Assembly (NCBI RefSeq): GCF_002933275.1
Contig: NZ_PSSX01000008.1
Span: 62,001 to 126,000, forward strand
DNA: 64,000 nt
Source: Marinobacter maroccanus
GTDB taxonomy: Bacteria > Pseudomonadota > Gammaproteobacteria > Pseudomonadales > Oleiphilaceae
Direction: 5' to 3'
Shown: positions 26,304 to 36,102 of the stretch, piece by piece
Layout of the letters: every line of letters begins with the position of its first letter
Position numbering within the stretch: position 1 is the stretch's first letter
Position numbers and translations under genes: made by a program
Notes under the pieces: generated by a model
The model's database searches: none
What the model was told of the DNA's origin: nothing
The model's input: the letters and a program-made list of their open reading frames with translations, nothing else

Positions 26304-27533
26304 TTAGCTGCCACGATTGACCAAAATGCGGCCATCACGCACCGACGCTACAACCGGCAACTGCCCAAGCAGCACCTCATAGGGCGACCCTCCCTGCAGA
26401 ACCACACAGCGAGCAGGAAGACCCTCGTCGATGCCGTATTCTTCCAGATCCAGTGCCGCAGCACCGTTTTCGGTAATAAGCTCTAGCGAACGGTCAATCC
26501 AACCCATGCCCAGCATGTGGCAGGCGTGCAAACCTACATCCAGGGTACGGAGCATGTTGCCGTTGCCCAGTGGATACCAGGGATCGCGGATGGAATCCTG
26601 CCCGAACGCTACCTTCAGCCCTGCATCCAGCAGTTCCGGAACCCGGGTCAGGCCACGGCGTTTCGGATAACCATCGAATCGCCCCTGCAGGTGCAGGCTT
26701 TCGGTGGGCATCGAAAGGAAACGCAGGCCGGATTTCTTCAGCAAGCGGAACAGCCGGCTGCAGTAATGGTCGTTGTACGAGCCCATGGCACAGGTATGGC
26801 TGGCGGTGACCCGTGAGCCATAGTCCAGCTTGAGCGCCTCGGCAGCGAGAACTTCCAGAAACCGGGATTCGGGATCATCAATCTCGTCGCAATGCACGTC
26901 TACCAGAAGGTCGTTTTTGTGGGCCAACGCCACCAGCCATTGAACCGACTCAACGCCGTAATCTCGAGTGAATTCGAAATGGGGAATGCCACCGACCACA
27001 TCGGCCCCCAGACGAACCGCCTCCTCCATCAGCTCCTTGCCCTGGGGAAATGACCAGAGACCTTCCTGGGGAAAAGCGACAATCTGCAGGTCTACTGTGT
27101 CGGCCATGCGCTCACGCACTTCCAACATAGCCTTCAGCCCTGTCAGCCTGGTGTCTGTCACGTCCACATGGGTGCGGACGTGCTGAATGCCGTTATCGGC
27201 AAACAGCTTCAACGTCTGCTCGGCCCGGCCAATCACGTCGTCATGAGTCAGGCTGGCTTTGCGTTCAGACCAACACTCGATACCTTCAAACAAGGTACCA
27301 CTCTGGTTCCAGCGTGGCTCGCCGGCGGTCATGGCCGCATCCAGGTGGATGTGCGGCTCCACGAAAGGAGGAGTGACCAGATTTCCGCCGGCGTCCAGCT
27401 GGTTCTCGGCAACGCTTTCAGGCGCATCCTGGGCGGTGATACTGCTGAATTTTCCATCGGTGATGGTCAGCCGGAATAACCCCTCACGGCCCTGCAACCG
27501 GGCATTGATAATAGCGTTCAGATTTTCACTCAT
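26304..27533 (-). CDS. codA: Cytosine deaminase-family amidohydrolase
   Basis: A 409-residue metal-dependent amidohydrolase closely resembling E. coli CodA along its whole length: [17 protein letters not shown] (metal His pair), [57 protein letters not shown] (metal His and catalytic Glu), [14 protein letters not shown], and [14 protein letters not shown] (metal Asp313). The residue after the metal Asp is Ser where E. coli has Asp314, and the preceding His is Gln. Because that position affects substrate choice, cytosine, a modified pyrimidine or another aminated heterocycle are all possible substrates. It lies in an operon with the permease and PucR regulator. Confidence 0.85.
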   Translation of the reverse strand: MSENLNAIINARLQGREGLFRLTITDGKFSSITAQDAPESVAENQLDAGGNLVTPPFVEPHIHLDAAMTAGEPRWNQSGTLFEGIECWSERKASLTHDDVIGRAEQTLKLFADNGIQHVRTHVDVTDTRLTGLKAMLEVRERMADTVDLQIVAFPQEGLWSFPQGKELMEEAVRLGADVVGGIPHFEFTRDYGVESVQWLVALAHKNDLLVDVHCDEIDDPESRFLEVLAAEALKLDYGSRVTASHTCAMGSYNDHYCSRLFRLLKKSGLRFLSMPTESLHLQGRFDGYPKRRGLTRVPELLDAGLKVAFGQDSIRDPWYPLGNGNMLRTLDVGLHACHMLGMGWIDRSLELITENGAAALDLEEYGIDEGLPARCVVLQGGSPYEVLLGQLPVVASVRDGRILVNRGS

Positions 27534-27566
27534 AACATCTCCACACAGATTTTCCGCTGGTTTGAA

Positions 27567-28268
27567 TCATGGCCTCGACAACAGATGGGCCAGCACCAGG
27601 GTTTTGAAGTACTCGTTCGGTTCAGCCTCCGGAGGCATCTCCGCGACCAACCGATTCATCCGGTTCCGGATGGTATTTCTATGGCAGCCAAGGGCTTCGG
27701 CCATGGCGCACTGGTTTCCACGTTCCTGAAGCCATACCTCCAGGAGATCACGACTGGCCAGAAGCTCGGCTTCTACCCCGGGCAGGTAATGCCGGATCAG
27801 TCGTTCGAGCTGATGACTGCCGATACCGGCTATCAACGCCTCCGCCAGCCCGTCTTCCCGGGGTTCTTGCGCTCGCTCCGATGCGACAATCGCCCGGGCG
27901 ATGGTTTCGGTCACATCCACCATGGGCAGCGAATAAGGCTGCTCAAACAACGGCATGGCCAGCTCATCCGCCAGACGACTTAACATGGCCGGCAGCTGCC
28001 CGATGTAGGCATCGCCGGTCAGCACAACCAGCCCCGATATGCCGCTGTCCCGACCTTCATAGAGGCACTCGGCCAGGTTGGCCGGGCTACGATGGCGGCT
28101 GATACCGGTGACAAATACCAGCTCGCCACCCCTGACCCAGTTGGTGAAAGACCGGTTCTCCGCCAGATAAGGCCAGCGCACCGTTTTGTCTGCGCCGGAA
28201 CTCCCACCCCGCAGATGGATGGCCCCAAGGCCAGGGAGTTCCGGAATGTCACGGCACGTCAGGGCCAT
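27567..28268 (-). CDS. PucR-family transcriptional regulator
   Basis: A 233-residue regulator. Residues 1-120 form the purine-catabolism regulator domain (MALTCRDIPELPGLGAIHL, LVVLTGDAYIGQLPAML). The C-terminal PucR HTH is seen in LLEVWLQERGNQCAMAEALGCHRNTIRNRMNRL. It is shorter than canonical PucR (about 500) because the central GGDEF-like domain is missing. The start abuts the codB stop codon, and codA follows 33 bases downstream, so the regulator sits inside the operon it probably controls. Such regulators respond to purine or pyrimidine catabolites. Confidence 0.85.
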   Translation of the reverse strand: MALTCRDIPELPGLGAIHLRGGSSGADKTVRWPYLAENRSFTNWVRGGELVFVTGISRHRSPANLAECLYEGRDSGISGLVVLTGDAYIGQLPAMLSRLADELAMPLFEQPYSLPMVDVTETIARAIVASERAQEPREDGLAEALIAGIGSHQLERLIRHYLPGVEAELLASRDLLEVWLQERGNQCAMAEALGCHRNTIRNRMNRLVAEMPPEAEPNEYFKTLVLAHLLSRP

Positions 28269-29552
28269 TTACACCGCTCCCAGAACCTGGGCCCGGCGAT
28301 CACGAACGGCCTCACTGACCACAAGCACTACACCATAACTGGCCGCGGCAACCAGTACGCCAACAATCGGCGCGATCCATGGCGAGGTATAGGCCGCTGC
28401 CGAGCCTATGGCATAGGCCGCCAGCCCGGGAATATTGAACGCGGGCAAGGTCGCCGTTTCGAGTGACGGGTACTCGCGCTTATAGCCAATGAAATAGCTG
28501 GCCATGATGACCCCGCCAATGGGCGGAATGAAGGTTCCAAGCAACACCAGGAACGGGATAAGCCACTCATACATACCCAGAACAGCCAGCACTGTGCCGA
28601 TGGCGGCACCGCCCACTGTGACCAGCTTGCGCCGGCGGGTTCGGATCATATTGCAGCCGGCCACGGCGAAGTTGTATACGGTATTATCCTGCGTTGTCCA
28701 AAGATTCAGGAACAACATGAGGATGCCGAGGGTCGCCAGCCCCTGCGCCACCATGATGTCGACGATATCCGCCTGCTGGTAAACCAGAGCACCAAAGGCG
28801 CCGATCAGCGTCATCAGTCCATTACCGAGGAAGAACGCCAGCAGGGTCGCAATCACCGCCGTTTTGCCCGATTTGGCAAAACGGGTCCAATTGGTAGCCT
28901 GGGTGCCACCACTGACGAAAGTGCCGAACACCATGGTAATGGCGGCAGCCACGGTCATTTCGTCAGAGGGCGTGATGGCGAGCAGCCCGGCAAAGCCTCC
29001 GGCGTCCGAGGTGGCGATCGTCATGCTCACGGCTACCAGGATAATCATTGCCGGCACCGCAAAGCGGGACAGCATTTCCAGCCCCTTGTAGCCAATGAAC
29101 GCGGTGATACAGAAGCCGAAACCGAACACCACCATCAGCGGCGTGGTCCAGCTCTCGGGCAAGCCTGTCAGCTTAACCAGGAGAATGGCCATGGTCGCCG
29201 TGCCCCAGGCGTACCAGCCGATCTGGGTAAAGCCCAGGATGAAGTCGGAGAGCTTGCTGCCCAGCTCACCGAAGGTAAAGCGGGACATCAGTGCCGTATT
29301 CAGGCCCGATTTAGCAGCAATGTAGCCAAGAATGGCGGCATAGGTACCCAGCAGCAAGTTACCGGCTGCCAGCACCAGCAGCATCGTTGAAAAATCGAAT
29401 GCGACACCGATACTGCCGCCCGCCCACATGGTGGCGGTGAAAAAGGTGAAGCCAAGCAGAACCAGGCCCATGGACCAGATACTGCGACGCTGATCCATGG
29501 GCACCGGGCTGAGCGGGTAGTCCTGTTCCTGAGGAGTCACTTGTGAGGTCAT
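28269..29552 (-). CDS. codB: Cytosine permease-family transporter
   Basis: A 427-residue NCS1-family transporter with about 12 spans. It begins MTSQVTPQEQDYPLSPVP and passes through WSMGLVLLGFTFFTATMWAGG, GYIAAKSGLNTALMSRFTFGELGS and a C-terminal half with the LLGTFIPPIGGVIMASYFI block, all typical of CodB. It would import cytosine or a related base together with Na+ or H+. The open frame continues 40 codons upstream, but the ATG at 29552 with AAGG just before it fits CodB length (E. coli 419). It is the first gene of the codB-pucR-codA unit. Confidence 0.88.
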   Translation of the reverse strand: MTSQVTPQEQDYPLSPVPMDQRRSIWSMGLVLLGFTFFTATMWAGGSIGVAFDFSTMLLVLAAGNLLLGTYAAILGYIAAKSGLNTALMSRFTFGELGSKLSDFILGFTQIGWYAWGTATMAILLVKLTGLPESWTTPLMVVFGFGFCITAFIGYKGLEMLSRFAVPAMIILVAVSMTIATSDAGGFAGLLAITPSDEMTVAAAITMVFGTFVSGGTQATNWTRFAKSGKTAVIATLLAFFLGNGLMTLIGAFGALVYQQADIVDIMVAQGLATLGILMLFLNLWTTQDNTVYNFAVAGCNMIRTRRRKLVTVGGAAIGTVLAVLGMYEWLIPFLVLLGTFIPPIGGVIMASYFIGYKREYPSLETATLPAFNIPGLAAYAIGSAAAYTSPWIAPIVGVLVAAASYGVVLVVSEAVRDRRAQVLGAV

Positions 29553-29644
29553 AGCCTTGTCTCTCTTTGATGAAAACACGCAAGAGAGATCGCAACGTCT
29601 GTGCCATGTGGTCCTCACGGCCATGATTTGAGAGAGTGGATGAC

Positions 29645-29718
29645 ACCTGACCTGTGCACTTTGCACAATCACACCAGGTCAGGATGTAGCCGCATCCCGG
29701 GTTCGCCCTGACCTGGTG
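29645..29718. promoter_or_regulatory. Nested palindromes upstream of codB
   Basis: CCTGACCTG (29646-29654) is the inverted repeat of CAGGTCAGG (29675-29683), and CACCAGGTCAGG (29672-29683) is again inverted as CCTGACCTGGTG (29707-29718). Between the first two lies TGTGCA-CTT-TGCACA (29653-29667). Three half-sites in alternating orientation plus a central palindrome suggest a complex operator, perhaps for the PucR-type protein. It sits 93-166 bases upstream of the codB start. Confidence 0.6.
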
Positions 29719-29802
29719 CAAAAAAGCAGGCCAACGCTCATTTCAGTGCAGGACTGCCCAAAGACCAGACCCTGCAATACCGGCAAGCCTGGATGGGAAT
29801 GA

Positions 29803-30984
29803 TCAAAAGAACGCCTGAATACCGGTCTGGGCTCGACCCAGAATCAGGGCGTGCACATCGTGGGTGCCTTCATAGGTGTTCACCACTTCCAGATTCACCA
29901 GGTGTCGCGCCACCCCGAATTCATCACTGATTCCGTTCCCCCCGAGCATATCCCTGGCCAGGCGGGCAACATCAAGGGCCTTGCCGCAGGAATTGCGCTT
30001 CATGATGGAAGTGATCTCGACGGCAGCCGTGCCCTCATCCTTCATCCGACCAAGACGCAGGCAGCCTTGCAGGGCCAGGGTGATGTCGGTTTGCATATCT
30101 GCCAGCTTTTTCTGGATCAGCTGGTTGGCGGCCAGGGGCCGGCCGAACTGCTTGCGGTCCAGCACATACTGACGAGCGGTGTGCCAGCAGTCTTCGGCAG
30201 CTCCGAGGGCACCCCAGGAAATACCGTAACGGGCGGAGTTCAGACAGGTGAACGGCCCCTTCAGCCCCCGCACGTCCGGGAAGGCATTTTCTTCCGGCAC
30301 AAACACGCCGTCCATCACGATTTCACCGGTGATCGAGGCCCGCAGCCCTACCTTTCCGTGAATGGCCGGGGCACTCAGGCCCTCCCAGCCTTTCTCAAGC
30401 ACAAAGCCGCGAATTGCGCCGTCGTCGTCCTTGGCCCAGACCACGAACACATCAGCGATTGGGCTGTTGGTAATCCACATCTTGCTGCCGGTCAGGCGGT
30501 AACCGCCGTCCACCTTGCGGGCGCGGGTCGCCATGTTGCCAGGATCGGAGCCATGGTCTGGTTCTGTCAACCCGAAACACCCGATCCATTCTCCGGAAGC
30601 GAGTTTGGGCAGATACTTCTGGCGGGTTTCCTCATTACCGAATTCGTAGATGGGCACCATCACCAGGGATGACTGCACACTCATCATGGACCGGTAACCG
30701 GAATCCACCCGCTCCACCTCGCGAGCGATCAGGCCATAACACACGTAATTCAGGCCGCTACCGCCGTATTGCTCGGGAATGGTACATCCCAGCAGGCCTG
30801 TCTCGCCCATTTCCCGGAATATCTCCGGGTCGGTCTGTTCGTTGCGGAAGGCTTCCAGCACCCGGGGCCGGAGCTTACTTTCGGCAAACTGGCGAGCACT
30901 CTCGCGCACCATGCGCTCGTCTTCGGTCAGTTGCTGGTCCAGCAACAGCGGGTCTTCCCAGTTAAAACTTGCCTGGTTGGCCAT
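29803..30984 (-). CDS. gcdH: Glutaryl-CoA dehydrogenase
   Basis: A 393-residue flavoprotein that oxidises and decarboxylates glutaryl-CoA to crotonyl-CoA, passing electrons to ETF. It shows the family start [21 protein letters not shown], the FAD and substrate blocks [16 protein letters not shown] and [18 protein letters not shown], and the diagnostic C-terminal segment [21 protein letters not shown], whose Glu is the catalytic base. It is the last gene of the minus-strand operon after two acyl-CoA dehydrogenases and the BadK-like hydratase, consistent with glutaryl-CoA being made from pimeloyl-CoA. Confidence 0.94.
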   Translation of the reverse strand: MANQASFNWEDPLLLDQQLTEDERMVRESARQFAESKLRPRVLEAFRNEQTDPEIFREMGETGLLGCTIPEQYGGSGLNYVCYGLIAREVERVDSGYRSMMSVQSSLVMVPIYEFGNEETRQKYLPKLASGEWIGCFGLTEPDHGSDPGNMATRARKVDGGYRLTGSKMWITNSPIADVFVVWAKDDDGAIRGFVLEKGWEGLSAPAIHGKVGLRASITGEIVMDGVFVPEENAFPDVRGLKGPFTCLNSARYGISWGALGAAEDCWHTARQYVLDRKQFGRPLAANQLIQKKLADMQTDITLALQGCLRLGRMKDEGTAAVEITSIMKRNSCGKALDVARLARDMLGGNGISDEFGVARHLVNLEVVNTYEGTHDVHALILGRAQTGIQAFF

Positions 30985-31026
30985 GTCGGTTGTCTCCGTT
31001 TGTTGATCTTGTCTTGGGGCGGGTGG

Positions 31027-32181
31027 TCAGGCCACCTGCTGTGAAGCCTGCCGGGGCACTTCCAGCAGGGCCGAATACTGTCCGAGGTGGAAGTCGTCAT
31101 CCCCGAACTGATGAGTCAGCATCACCAGGCGCTTGGCGTGGTGGGCCAATGAATATTCCCAGGTCATACCAATACCGCCGTGCAACTGGACAGACTGCTC
31201 GGCAATCAGCTGCGACGCCCGGGCCACGGTGAACTTGGCAGCAGCAAGCCGTCGGCTGCGACTTTCCGAATCCGGGTCGTCTGCCACACAGGCTGCAAGG
31301 ATGGTCATGGAGCGCGCCAGCTCAAGTTCGCCGCGCATTTCCGCCATCCGGTGCTGGAGCGCCTGAAAGCGGCCAATCGGTGAGCCGAACTGCTGGCGCG
31401 TTTTCAGATAGTCCAGAGTCAGCCGGAAGGCCTCCTCCATACTGCCCACCGCCTCGGCGCACTGCGCGGCAACTGCACGGCCACGCTGATAGGCCAGCGC
31501 AGGCGCGGCCTTACCCGCCGGCCCGAGCAGGCTATCCGCCTCAACATAGACATCCGCCAGTGCAAGATCACAGGCCCTTGGGCCGTCTATGCAGGGGTAG
31601 CCGGTGCGCGAAACACCCTCAGCCGCCGGGTCCAGCAGAAACAGGCTTACGCCTTCACCATCACTCATCCGGGCAGTGACCAGAATGGTGTGGGCAAGCT
31701 CGCCGCCGATCACTACCCGCTTGCGGCCGCTCAGACGCCAGCCCCGCTCACAGGGCACCGCCTGGCATTCAATCGCCTCCGGATGGTAGTGGCTACCTGC
31801 TTCCTCGTCGGCCACCGTCAACAGACGCTCGCCTGCCGCCACTGCCGGCAGAATCGACTGCCGCTGTTCGGCGGAACCCAGTTGCTCAACCAGGCCGGCA
31901 GCATAAATCTGGGAATGCAGGTACGGCTCAAGACACAGGCCCCGGCCGAGCTCCTTCATCACCAGCATGTTTTCCACGCCGGTGCCGCCAAAGCCTTCGT
32001 ACTCGGCAGCGATGGGCACCGAGGTAATGCCCAGCTCTGACAACTGGCGCCAGAACTCCGGGCTGTAACCCCGGGGGCTTTGGTAAAATACTTCGCGCTG
32101 CTCAAAACTGTAGGTATTGCGGACCAGACGCTCGACCGTATCCGCCAGCATCTGTTGCTCTTCGTTCAGTTCAAAATTCAT
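31027..32181 (-). CDS. Acyl-CoA dehydrogenase, PimD-like (small subunit type)
   Basis: A 384-residue acyl-CoA dehydrogenase. Landmarks are MNFELNEEQQMLADTVERL, ITSVPIAAEYEGFGGTG, ALQHRMAEMRGELELARSM and VQLHGGIGMTWEYSLAHH. Compared with ordinary acyl-CoA dehydrogenases it resembles the pimeloyl-CoA dehydrogenase small subunit PimD of Rhodopseudomonas palustris, which works with PimC. The middle domain is divergent (SHYHPEAIECQ in place of the usual EPxxGSD). It is encoded next to the PimC-like gene with 9 bases between them, so a heteromeric enzyme is likely. Confidence 0.8.
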   Translation of the reverse strand: MNFELNEEQQMLADTVERLVRNTYSFEQREVFYQSPRGYSPEFWRQLSELGITSVPIAAEYEGFGGTGVENMLVMKELGRGLCLEPYLHSQIYAAGLVEQLGSAEQRQSILPAVAAGERLLTVADEEAGSHYHPEAIECQAVPCERGWRLSGRKRVVIGGELAHTILVTARMSDGEGVSLFLLDPAAEGVSRTGYPCIDGPRACDLALADVYVEADSLLGPAGKAAPALAYQRGRAVAAQCAEAVGSMEEAFRLTLDYLKTRQQFGSPIGRFQALQHRMAEMRGELELARSMTILAACVADDPDSESRSRRLAAAKFTVARASQLIAEQSVQLHGGIGMTWEYSLAHHAKRLVMLTHQFGDDDFHLGQYSALLEVPRQASQQVA

Positions 32182-32190
32182 AGCCCCCTC

Positions 32191-33387
32191 CTACAGTTCC
32201 AGAACCAGCTTGGCGATGATGTTCTTCTGAATTTCGTTGGACCCGCCGTAGATAGACAGCTTGCGCAGATTAAAGTACTGGCTGGCCGGCGACGCGCTGT
32301 AATCCTGATACAACGGCTCGCCATGGAAGTCCGATTCCAGCTCCGGTTCCAGGAACGGCAGCGCGTTCGGCCCGAGTGCCTTGCGCATCAGGTCTGTAAT
32401 CGCCTGGCGGATCTCCGAACCCTGGATCTTCAGCAACGAGCTCTCCGCCCCTGGCACCCCACCATCGCGGGTGGCGGCCAGAATGCGAAGGGTGCTCATC
32501 TCCACCGCCATCAGGCGCATTTCCAACTCGGCGATCCGGGCGCGAAACAGGGGATCGTCAATCCTTGGTTGGCCGGCCACCGTCTCGGCACTGGCAATCT
32601 GCTTGAGGTGTGCCAGCGCCGCTTTTGACTGGCCGATACCGGCCTGGCCAGTACGCTCGTGGGTGAGCAGATACTTGGCACAGGTCCAGCCCTTGTTCTC
32701 CTCACCAACCAGGTTTTCCACCGGCACCCGAACGTTGTCGAAGAACACCTCGTTGACCTCGTGTTCACCATCGAGTGTGATGATCGGGCGCACAGTAATG
32801 CCTGGCGTATCCATGTCGATCAGCAGGAAGGAGATGCCCTCCTGCTTCTTGGCGGAAGGATCGGTGCGAACCAGGCAGAAGATCCGGTTGGCATGTTGGC
32901 CCAGGGTGGTCCAGGTCTTCTGGCCGTTGACCACGTAATAGTCACCATCCCGCTCGGCCCGGGTTTTCAGGCTGGCCAGGTCGGAGCCGGCGCCGGGCTC
33001 GGAATAACCCTGGCACCACCAGTCTTCGCTGCGCAGGATCCGCGGCAGGTAGTAATCCTTCTGGGCCTGGGTGCCGAACTTGATGATTACCGGTGCCACC
33101 ATGTTGACGCCGAACGCCACCAATCTGGGCGCTCCAGCGGCCGCGCACTCCTCGTCAAAGATGTGCTTCTGCACCACAGACCAGCCGGTACCGCCATACT
33201 CTTCCGGCCAGTTCACCGCATACCAACCCTTCTGGTTAAGAATCTTCTGCCAGCGCTGATGATCCTCTTTGGCAAGTCGACGGCCCAGACGGACCTTCTC
33301 TGCAAGGTCGGCCGGCAGATTCAGCCCCAGAAACGCCCACACCTCACTGCGGAAAGCCAGCTCTTCGGGGGTGAAATGAATATCCAT
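32191..33387 (-). CDS. Acyl-CoA dehydrogenase, PimC-like (large subunit type)
   Basis: A 398-residue acyl-CoA dehydrogenase beginning MDIHFTPEELAFRSEVWAFL at an ATG with AGGAG upstream. It has WPEEYGGTGWS, the substrate loop CQGYSEPGAGSDLASLKTRA, GQKTWTTLGQHANRIFCLVRT and the C-terminal SIYGGSNEIQKNIIAKLVLEL. This fits the PimC (large subunit) type that dehydrogenates dicarboxyl-CoA esters such as pimeloyl-CoA. It precedes the PimD-like gene. Together they would begin beta-oxidation of the pimeloyl-CoA produced by BadI. Confidence 0.82.
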   Translation of the reverse strand: MDIHFTPEELAFRSEVWAFLGLNLPADLAEKVRLGRRLAKEDHQRWQKILNQKGWYAVNWPEEYGGTGWSVVQKHIFDEECAAAGAPRLVAFGVNMVAPVIIKFGTQAQKDYYLPRILRSEDWWCQGYSEPGAGSDLASLKTRAERDGDYYVVNGQKTWTTLGQHANRIFCLVRTDPSAKKQEGISFLLIDMDTPGITVRPIITLDGEHEVNEVFFDNVRVPVENLVGEENKGWTCAKYLLTHERTGQAGIGQSKAALAHLKQIASAETVAGQPRIDDPLFRARIAELEMRLMAVEMSTLRILAATRDGGVPGAESSLLKIQGSEIRQAITDLMRKALGPNALPFLEPELESDFHGEPLYQDYSASPASQYFNLRKLSIYGGSNEIQKNIIAKLVLEL

Positions 33388-33410
33388 AATCGCTCCTGAG
33401 CTTGTAAAGG

Positions 33411-34187
33411 TTAACGGTGCTTCCATTGGGGCTGACGTTTCTCGAGAAAGGCGGTCATACCCTCGCTTCGATCCTCGCTGGAAAAACTGGACCACAGCAG
33501 CCGGCGTTCGTATTCAACGCCCGCTCTCAAAGGGGTCTCGAACGCCTGATTAACCGCATCCTTGTTGATCATGGTGGCCATCTGAGAGTAGCCGGCGATT
33601 TCCCCTGCAACCGCCATGGCCGTATCAAGCAGATCTTCAGCTGGCACGACCCGGCTGACCAGGCCACTGCACTCAGCTTCCTGCGCATCCATCATTCGAC
33701 CGGTCAGGCACAGGTCCATGGTCTTGGCCTTGCCAATAGCCCTGGCCAGCCGCTGGGTACCACCGGCTCCGGGCAGGGTGCCAATCTTCACTTCCGGCTG
33801 GCCGAAGCGGGCGTTATCGGCGGCAATCAGCAGGTCACACATCATCGCCAGTTCACAGCCACCGCCGAGTGCCAGGCCGGCCACCGCGGCAATCACCGGT
33901 TTGCGACACCGGGTCACGGTTTCCCAGTTGGCGGAGATGAAGCGCTCACGGTAGGCCCGGGAAAAGTCCAGGGCATGGACTTCGGCAATATCCGCGCCGG
34001 CGGCAAAGGCTTTTTCGTTACCGGTAATGACAATGGCGCGGATGGCCTCATCCGTTTCCAGGACTTCCAGAGCAGAGGTCAGTTCGTTCATCAGTGCGTT
34101 GTTCAACGCGTTGTAGACCTTTGGTCGGTTGAGTCTGACCAGGGCCACAGCCTCATGCTTTTCAAGCAATATGTTGCTGTACTCCAT
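33411..34187 (-). CDS. badK: Cyclohex-1-ene-1-carboxyl-CoA hydratase-like enoyl-CoA hydratase
   Basis: A 258-residue crotonase, the same length as BadK of R. palustris as I recall it. Shared text includes [57 protein letters not shown] and [21 protein letters not shown]; both catalytic glutamates of the hydratase family are present. BadK hydrates cyclohex-1-ene-1-carboxyl-CoA to the 2-hydroxy compound used by BadH. A general enoyl-CoA hydratase (PaaF-like) cannot be excluded, but the context favours BadK. The start at 34187 follows GGAG. It is the first gene of the minus-strand operon. Confidence 0.82.
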   Translation of the reverse strand: MEYSNILLEKHEAVALVRLNRPKVYNALNNALMNELTSALEVLETDEAIRAIVITGNEKAFAAGADIAEVHALDFSRAYRERFISANWETVTRCRKPVIAAVAGLALGGGCELAMMCDLLIAADNARFGQPEVKIGTLPGAGGTQRLARAIGKAKTMDLCLTGRMMDAQEAECSGLVSRVVPAEDLLDTAMAVAGEIAGYSQMATMINKDAVNQAFETPLRAGVEYERRLLWSSFSSEDRSEGMTAFLEKRQPQWKHR

Positions 34188-34284
34188 AACCATCTCCACT
34201 AACAGATTTTTTCTTATTACTTCTTTATAAAAGCTATGGAAGCTTATTTGTCCGATTTTCAGAGGCTACACCCGAATATTTTTT

Positions 34285-34325
34285 AAGGCAACATGTTGAC
34301 ATAATATTTTGAGAAGGCGTATGTT
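34285..34325. promoter_or_regulatory. aliA promoter with overlapping operator-like palindrome
   Basis: TTGACA (34296-34301) and TATGTT (34320-34325) are spaced by 18 bases and read toward aliA. The palindrome CAACATGTTG (34289-34298) overlaps the -35 box. A related block, AAGGCGTATGTTGA (from 34314), repeats AAGGCAACATGTTGA (from 34285) as a direct repeat across the -10 region. This is where a MarR repressor such as BadR would act. Confidence 0.6.
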
Positions 34326-34402
34326 GAAACTGACAAGGCAACGACCTGCTTATGCGGGCTGGCCACCCAACAAAAACAAACCGGACACAACAGGTGAATC
34401 AG

Positions 34403-36067
34403 ATGGATACAGGCATCACTCTCAATCCGGAACGCCGTGACGCCATGCTGGAAAGCGGCGCCTGGAACGACAAACTCATTACCGACTACCTGGATCAGGC
34501 AGTCGCCAGCACTCCAGACCGGGAAGCCATCGTCGGCTACCAGGTCACCAGCGACACCCGCACCGCCCTTACCTATCGGCAACTCAATGACAAAGTCACC
34601 CGCATGGCGGCCGGCCTGGTGGCCCTGGGCATCGGTAAAGGCGACGTGGTGGCCTGCCAGCTGCCGAACTGGTGGCAGACCACTGCCCTGCACCTGGCCT
34701 GTATGCGCATCGGCGCCATCCTGAACCCGCTTATGCCGATCTTCCGGGAGCGGGAACTGCGCTTCATGCTCAAGCATGGCGAGGCCAAACTGCTGGTGAT
34801 TCCCAAGGTGTTCCGGGGCTTCGACTACGAAGCCATGATCGACGGCATCCGCGCCGAACTGCCGAACCTGGAAACCCTGCTGGTGATCGGCGGCGAGGGC
34901 GAACGCAGCTTCGAACAGCGCCTGGTGGAGACTCCCTGGGAACAAAAGCAGGACATCAACGCCCTGTTTGCCGAGCGCGAACTCACCGCCGACGACGCCA
35001 TCCAGATCCTCTACACCTCCGGCACCACCGGCGAACCCAAGGGGGTCATGCACACCTCCAACACCCTGTTCTCCAACGTGCGGCCCTATGCCGACCGGCT
35101 GCACCTGAGCTCCGACGACAAGGTGCTGATGGCCTCCCCGGTGGCCCACCAGACCGGCTTCATGTACGGCATCATGATGCCCGTTTACCTGGGCACCACC
35201 GCCATCCTCCAGGACATCTGGGACGCGGACTACGTCTGCAAGGTGATTGCTGCCGAGAAACCGGCCTTCACCATGGCCGCCACGCCCTTCCTGGCGGACC
35301 TGGTGAAAACCGCACCCAAGCACGAGGGCAAACTGGATTCCCTGCGGATCTTCGTCTCCGCCGGCGCCCCCATCCCCAGTGCCGTGGTGGAACAGGCCGG
35401 CAAGGTTCTGAAGGCAAAGATTGTCTCGGCCTGGGGCATGACCGAAAACGGTGCGGTCACCATGACCTGCCCGGAAGATCCCGCCGAGCGGGCCAGCCAG
35501 TCCGACGGCAAAGCCCTGCCCTGGATGGACGTGAAAGTGACCGACTTCCAGGGCAACGAACTGCCCGCCGGGGAAGAAGGCAGCCTGCTGGTCCGGGGCT
35601 CCAGCCTGTTTGTCGGCTACCTCAAACGGCCCGAACTCTACGGCGTGGACGAGAACGGCTGGTTCAACACCGGCGACCTCGCGCGCATGGACAAGGACGG
35701 CTACATCCGCATCACCGGCCGCACCAAGGACGTGGTGATCCGGGGCGGAGAGAACATCCCCGTGGTTGAGGTAGAGAACCTGCTCTACAAGTACCCGGGC
35801 ATTGTCGATGTGGCGCTGGTGGGTTGTCCCGACGAACGCCTGGGCGAGCGCCTGTGCGCCTACGTCACCCTCGACGAGAACGCCACCGATCTGACCCTGG
35901 ATCAGGTCAAGGCCTACCTGACCGAACAGCAACTGTCGAGGAACTACCTGCCGGAATACCTGGAAGTGATCGAGGCCATGCCACGCACCGCCTCCGGCAA
36001 GATCCAGAAATTCAAGCTGCGCGAGCAGGCCAAAGAGGTTCGCCTCGAACCGGCCAGACGCGGCTGA
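34403..36067 (+). CDS. aliA: Cyclohexanecarboxylate-CoA ligase
   Basis: A 554-residue acyl-adenylate-forming ligase that activates cyclohexanecarboxylate with ATP and CoA. Motifs: the P-loop-like ILYTSGTTGEPKGVMHTSN, the aromatic VSAWGMTENGAVTMT, WFNTGDLARMDKDGYIRITGR, and the C-terminal catalytic Lys in PRTASGKIQKFKLREQ. It sits first in the plus-strand operon aliA-badH-badI-aliB-badR, the set that in R. palustris degrades cyclohexanecarboxylate. The ATG at 34403 follows AGGTGA by 5 bases and is preferred over the frame opening at 34352. Confidence 0.88.
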   Translation: MDTGITLNPERRDAMLESGAWNDKLITDYLDQAVASTPDREAIVGYQVTSDTRTALTYRQLNDKVTRMAAGLVALGIGKGDVVACQLPNWWQTTALHLACMRIGAILNPLMPIFRERELRFMLKHGEAKLLVIPKVFRGFDYEAMIDGIRAELPNLETLLVIGGEGERSFEQRLVETPWEQKQDINALFAERELTADDAIQILYTSGTTGEPKGVMHTSNTLFSNVRPYADRLHLSSDDKVLMASPVAHQTGFMYGIMMPVYLGTTAILQDIWDADYVCKVIAAEKPAFTMAATPFLADLVKTAPKHEGKLDSLRIFVSAGAPIPSAVVEQAGKVLKAKIVSAWGMTENGAVTMTCPEDPAERASQSDGKALPWMDVKVTDFQGNELPAGEEGSLLVRGSSLFVGYLKRPELYGVDENGWFNTGDLARMDKDGYIRITGRTKDVVIRGGENIPVVEVENLLYKYPGIVDVALVGCPDERLGERLCAYVTLDENATDLTLDQVKAYLTEQQLSRNYLPEYLEVIEAMPRTASGKIQKFKLREQAKEVRLEPARRG

Positions 36068-36102
36068 TCCCTTTGATTGAACAGCAACAGGAGCAAGTCA
36101 TC

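Noticed and set aside
34283..35932. Minus-strand frame of about 550 codons opposite aliA
   Set aside because: Antisense shadow rich in Gly, His and Val; aliA carries complete ligase motifs.
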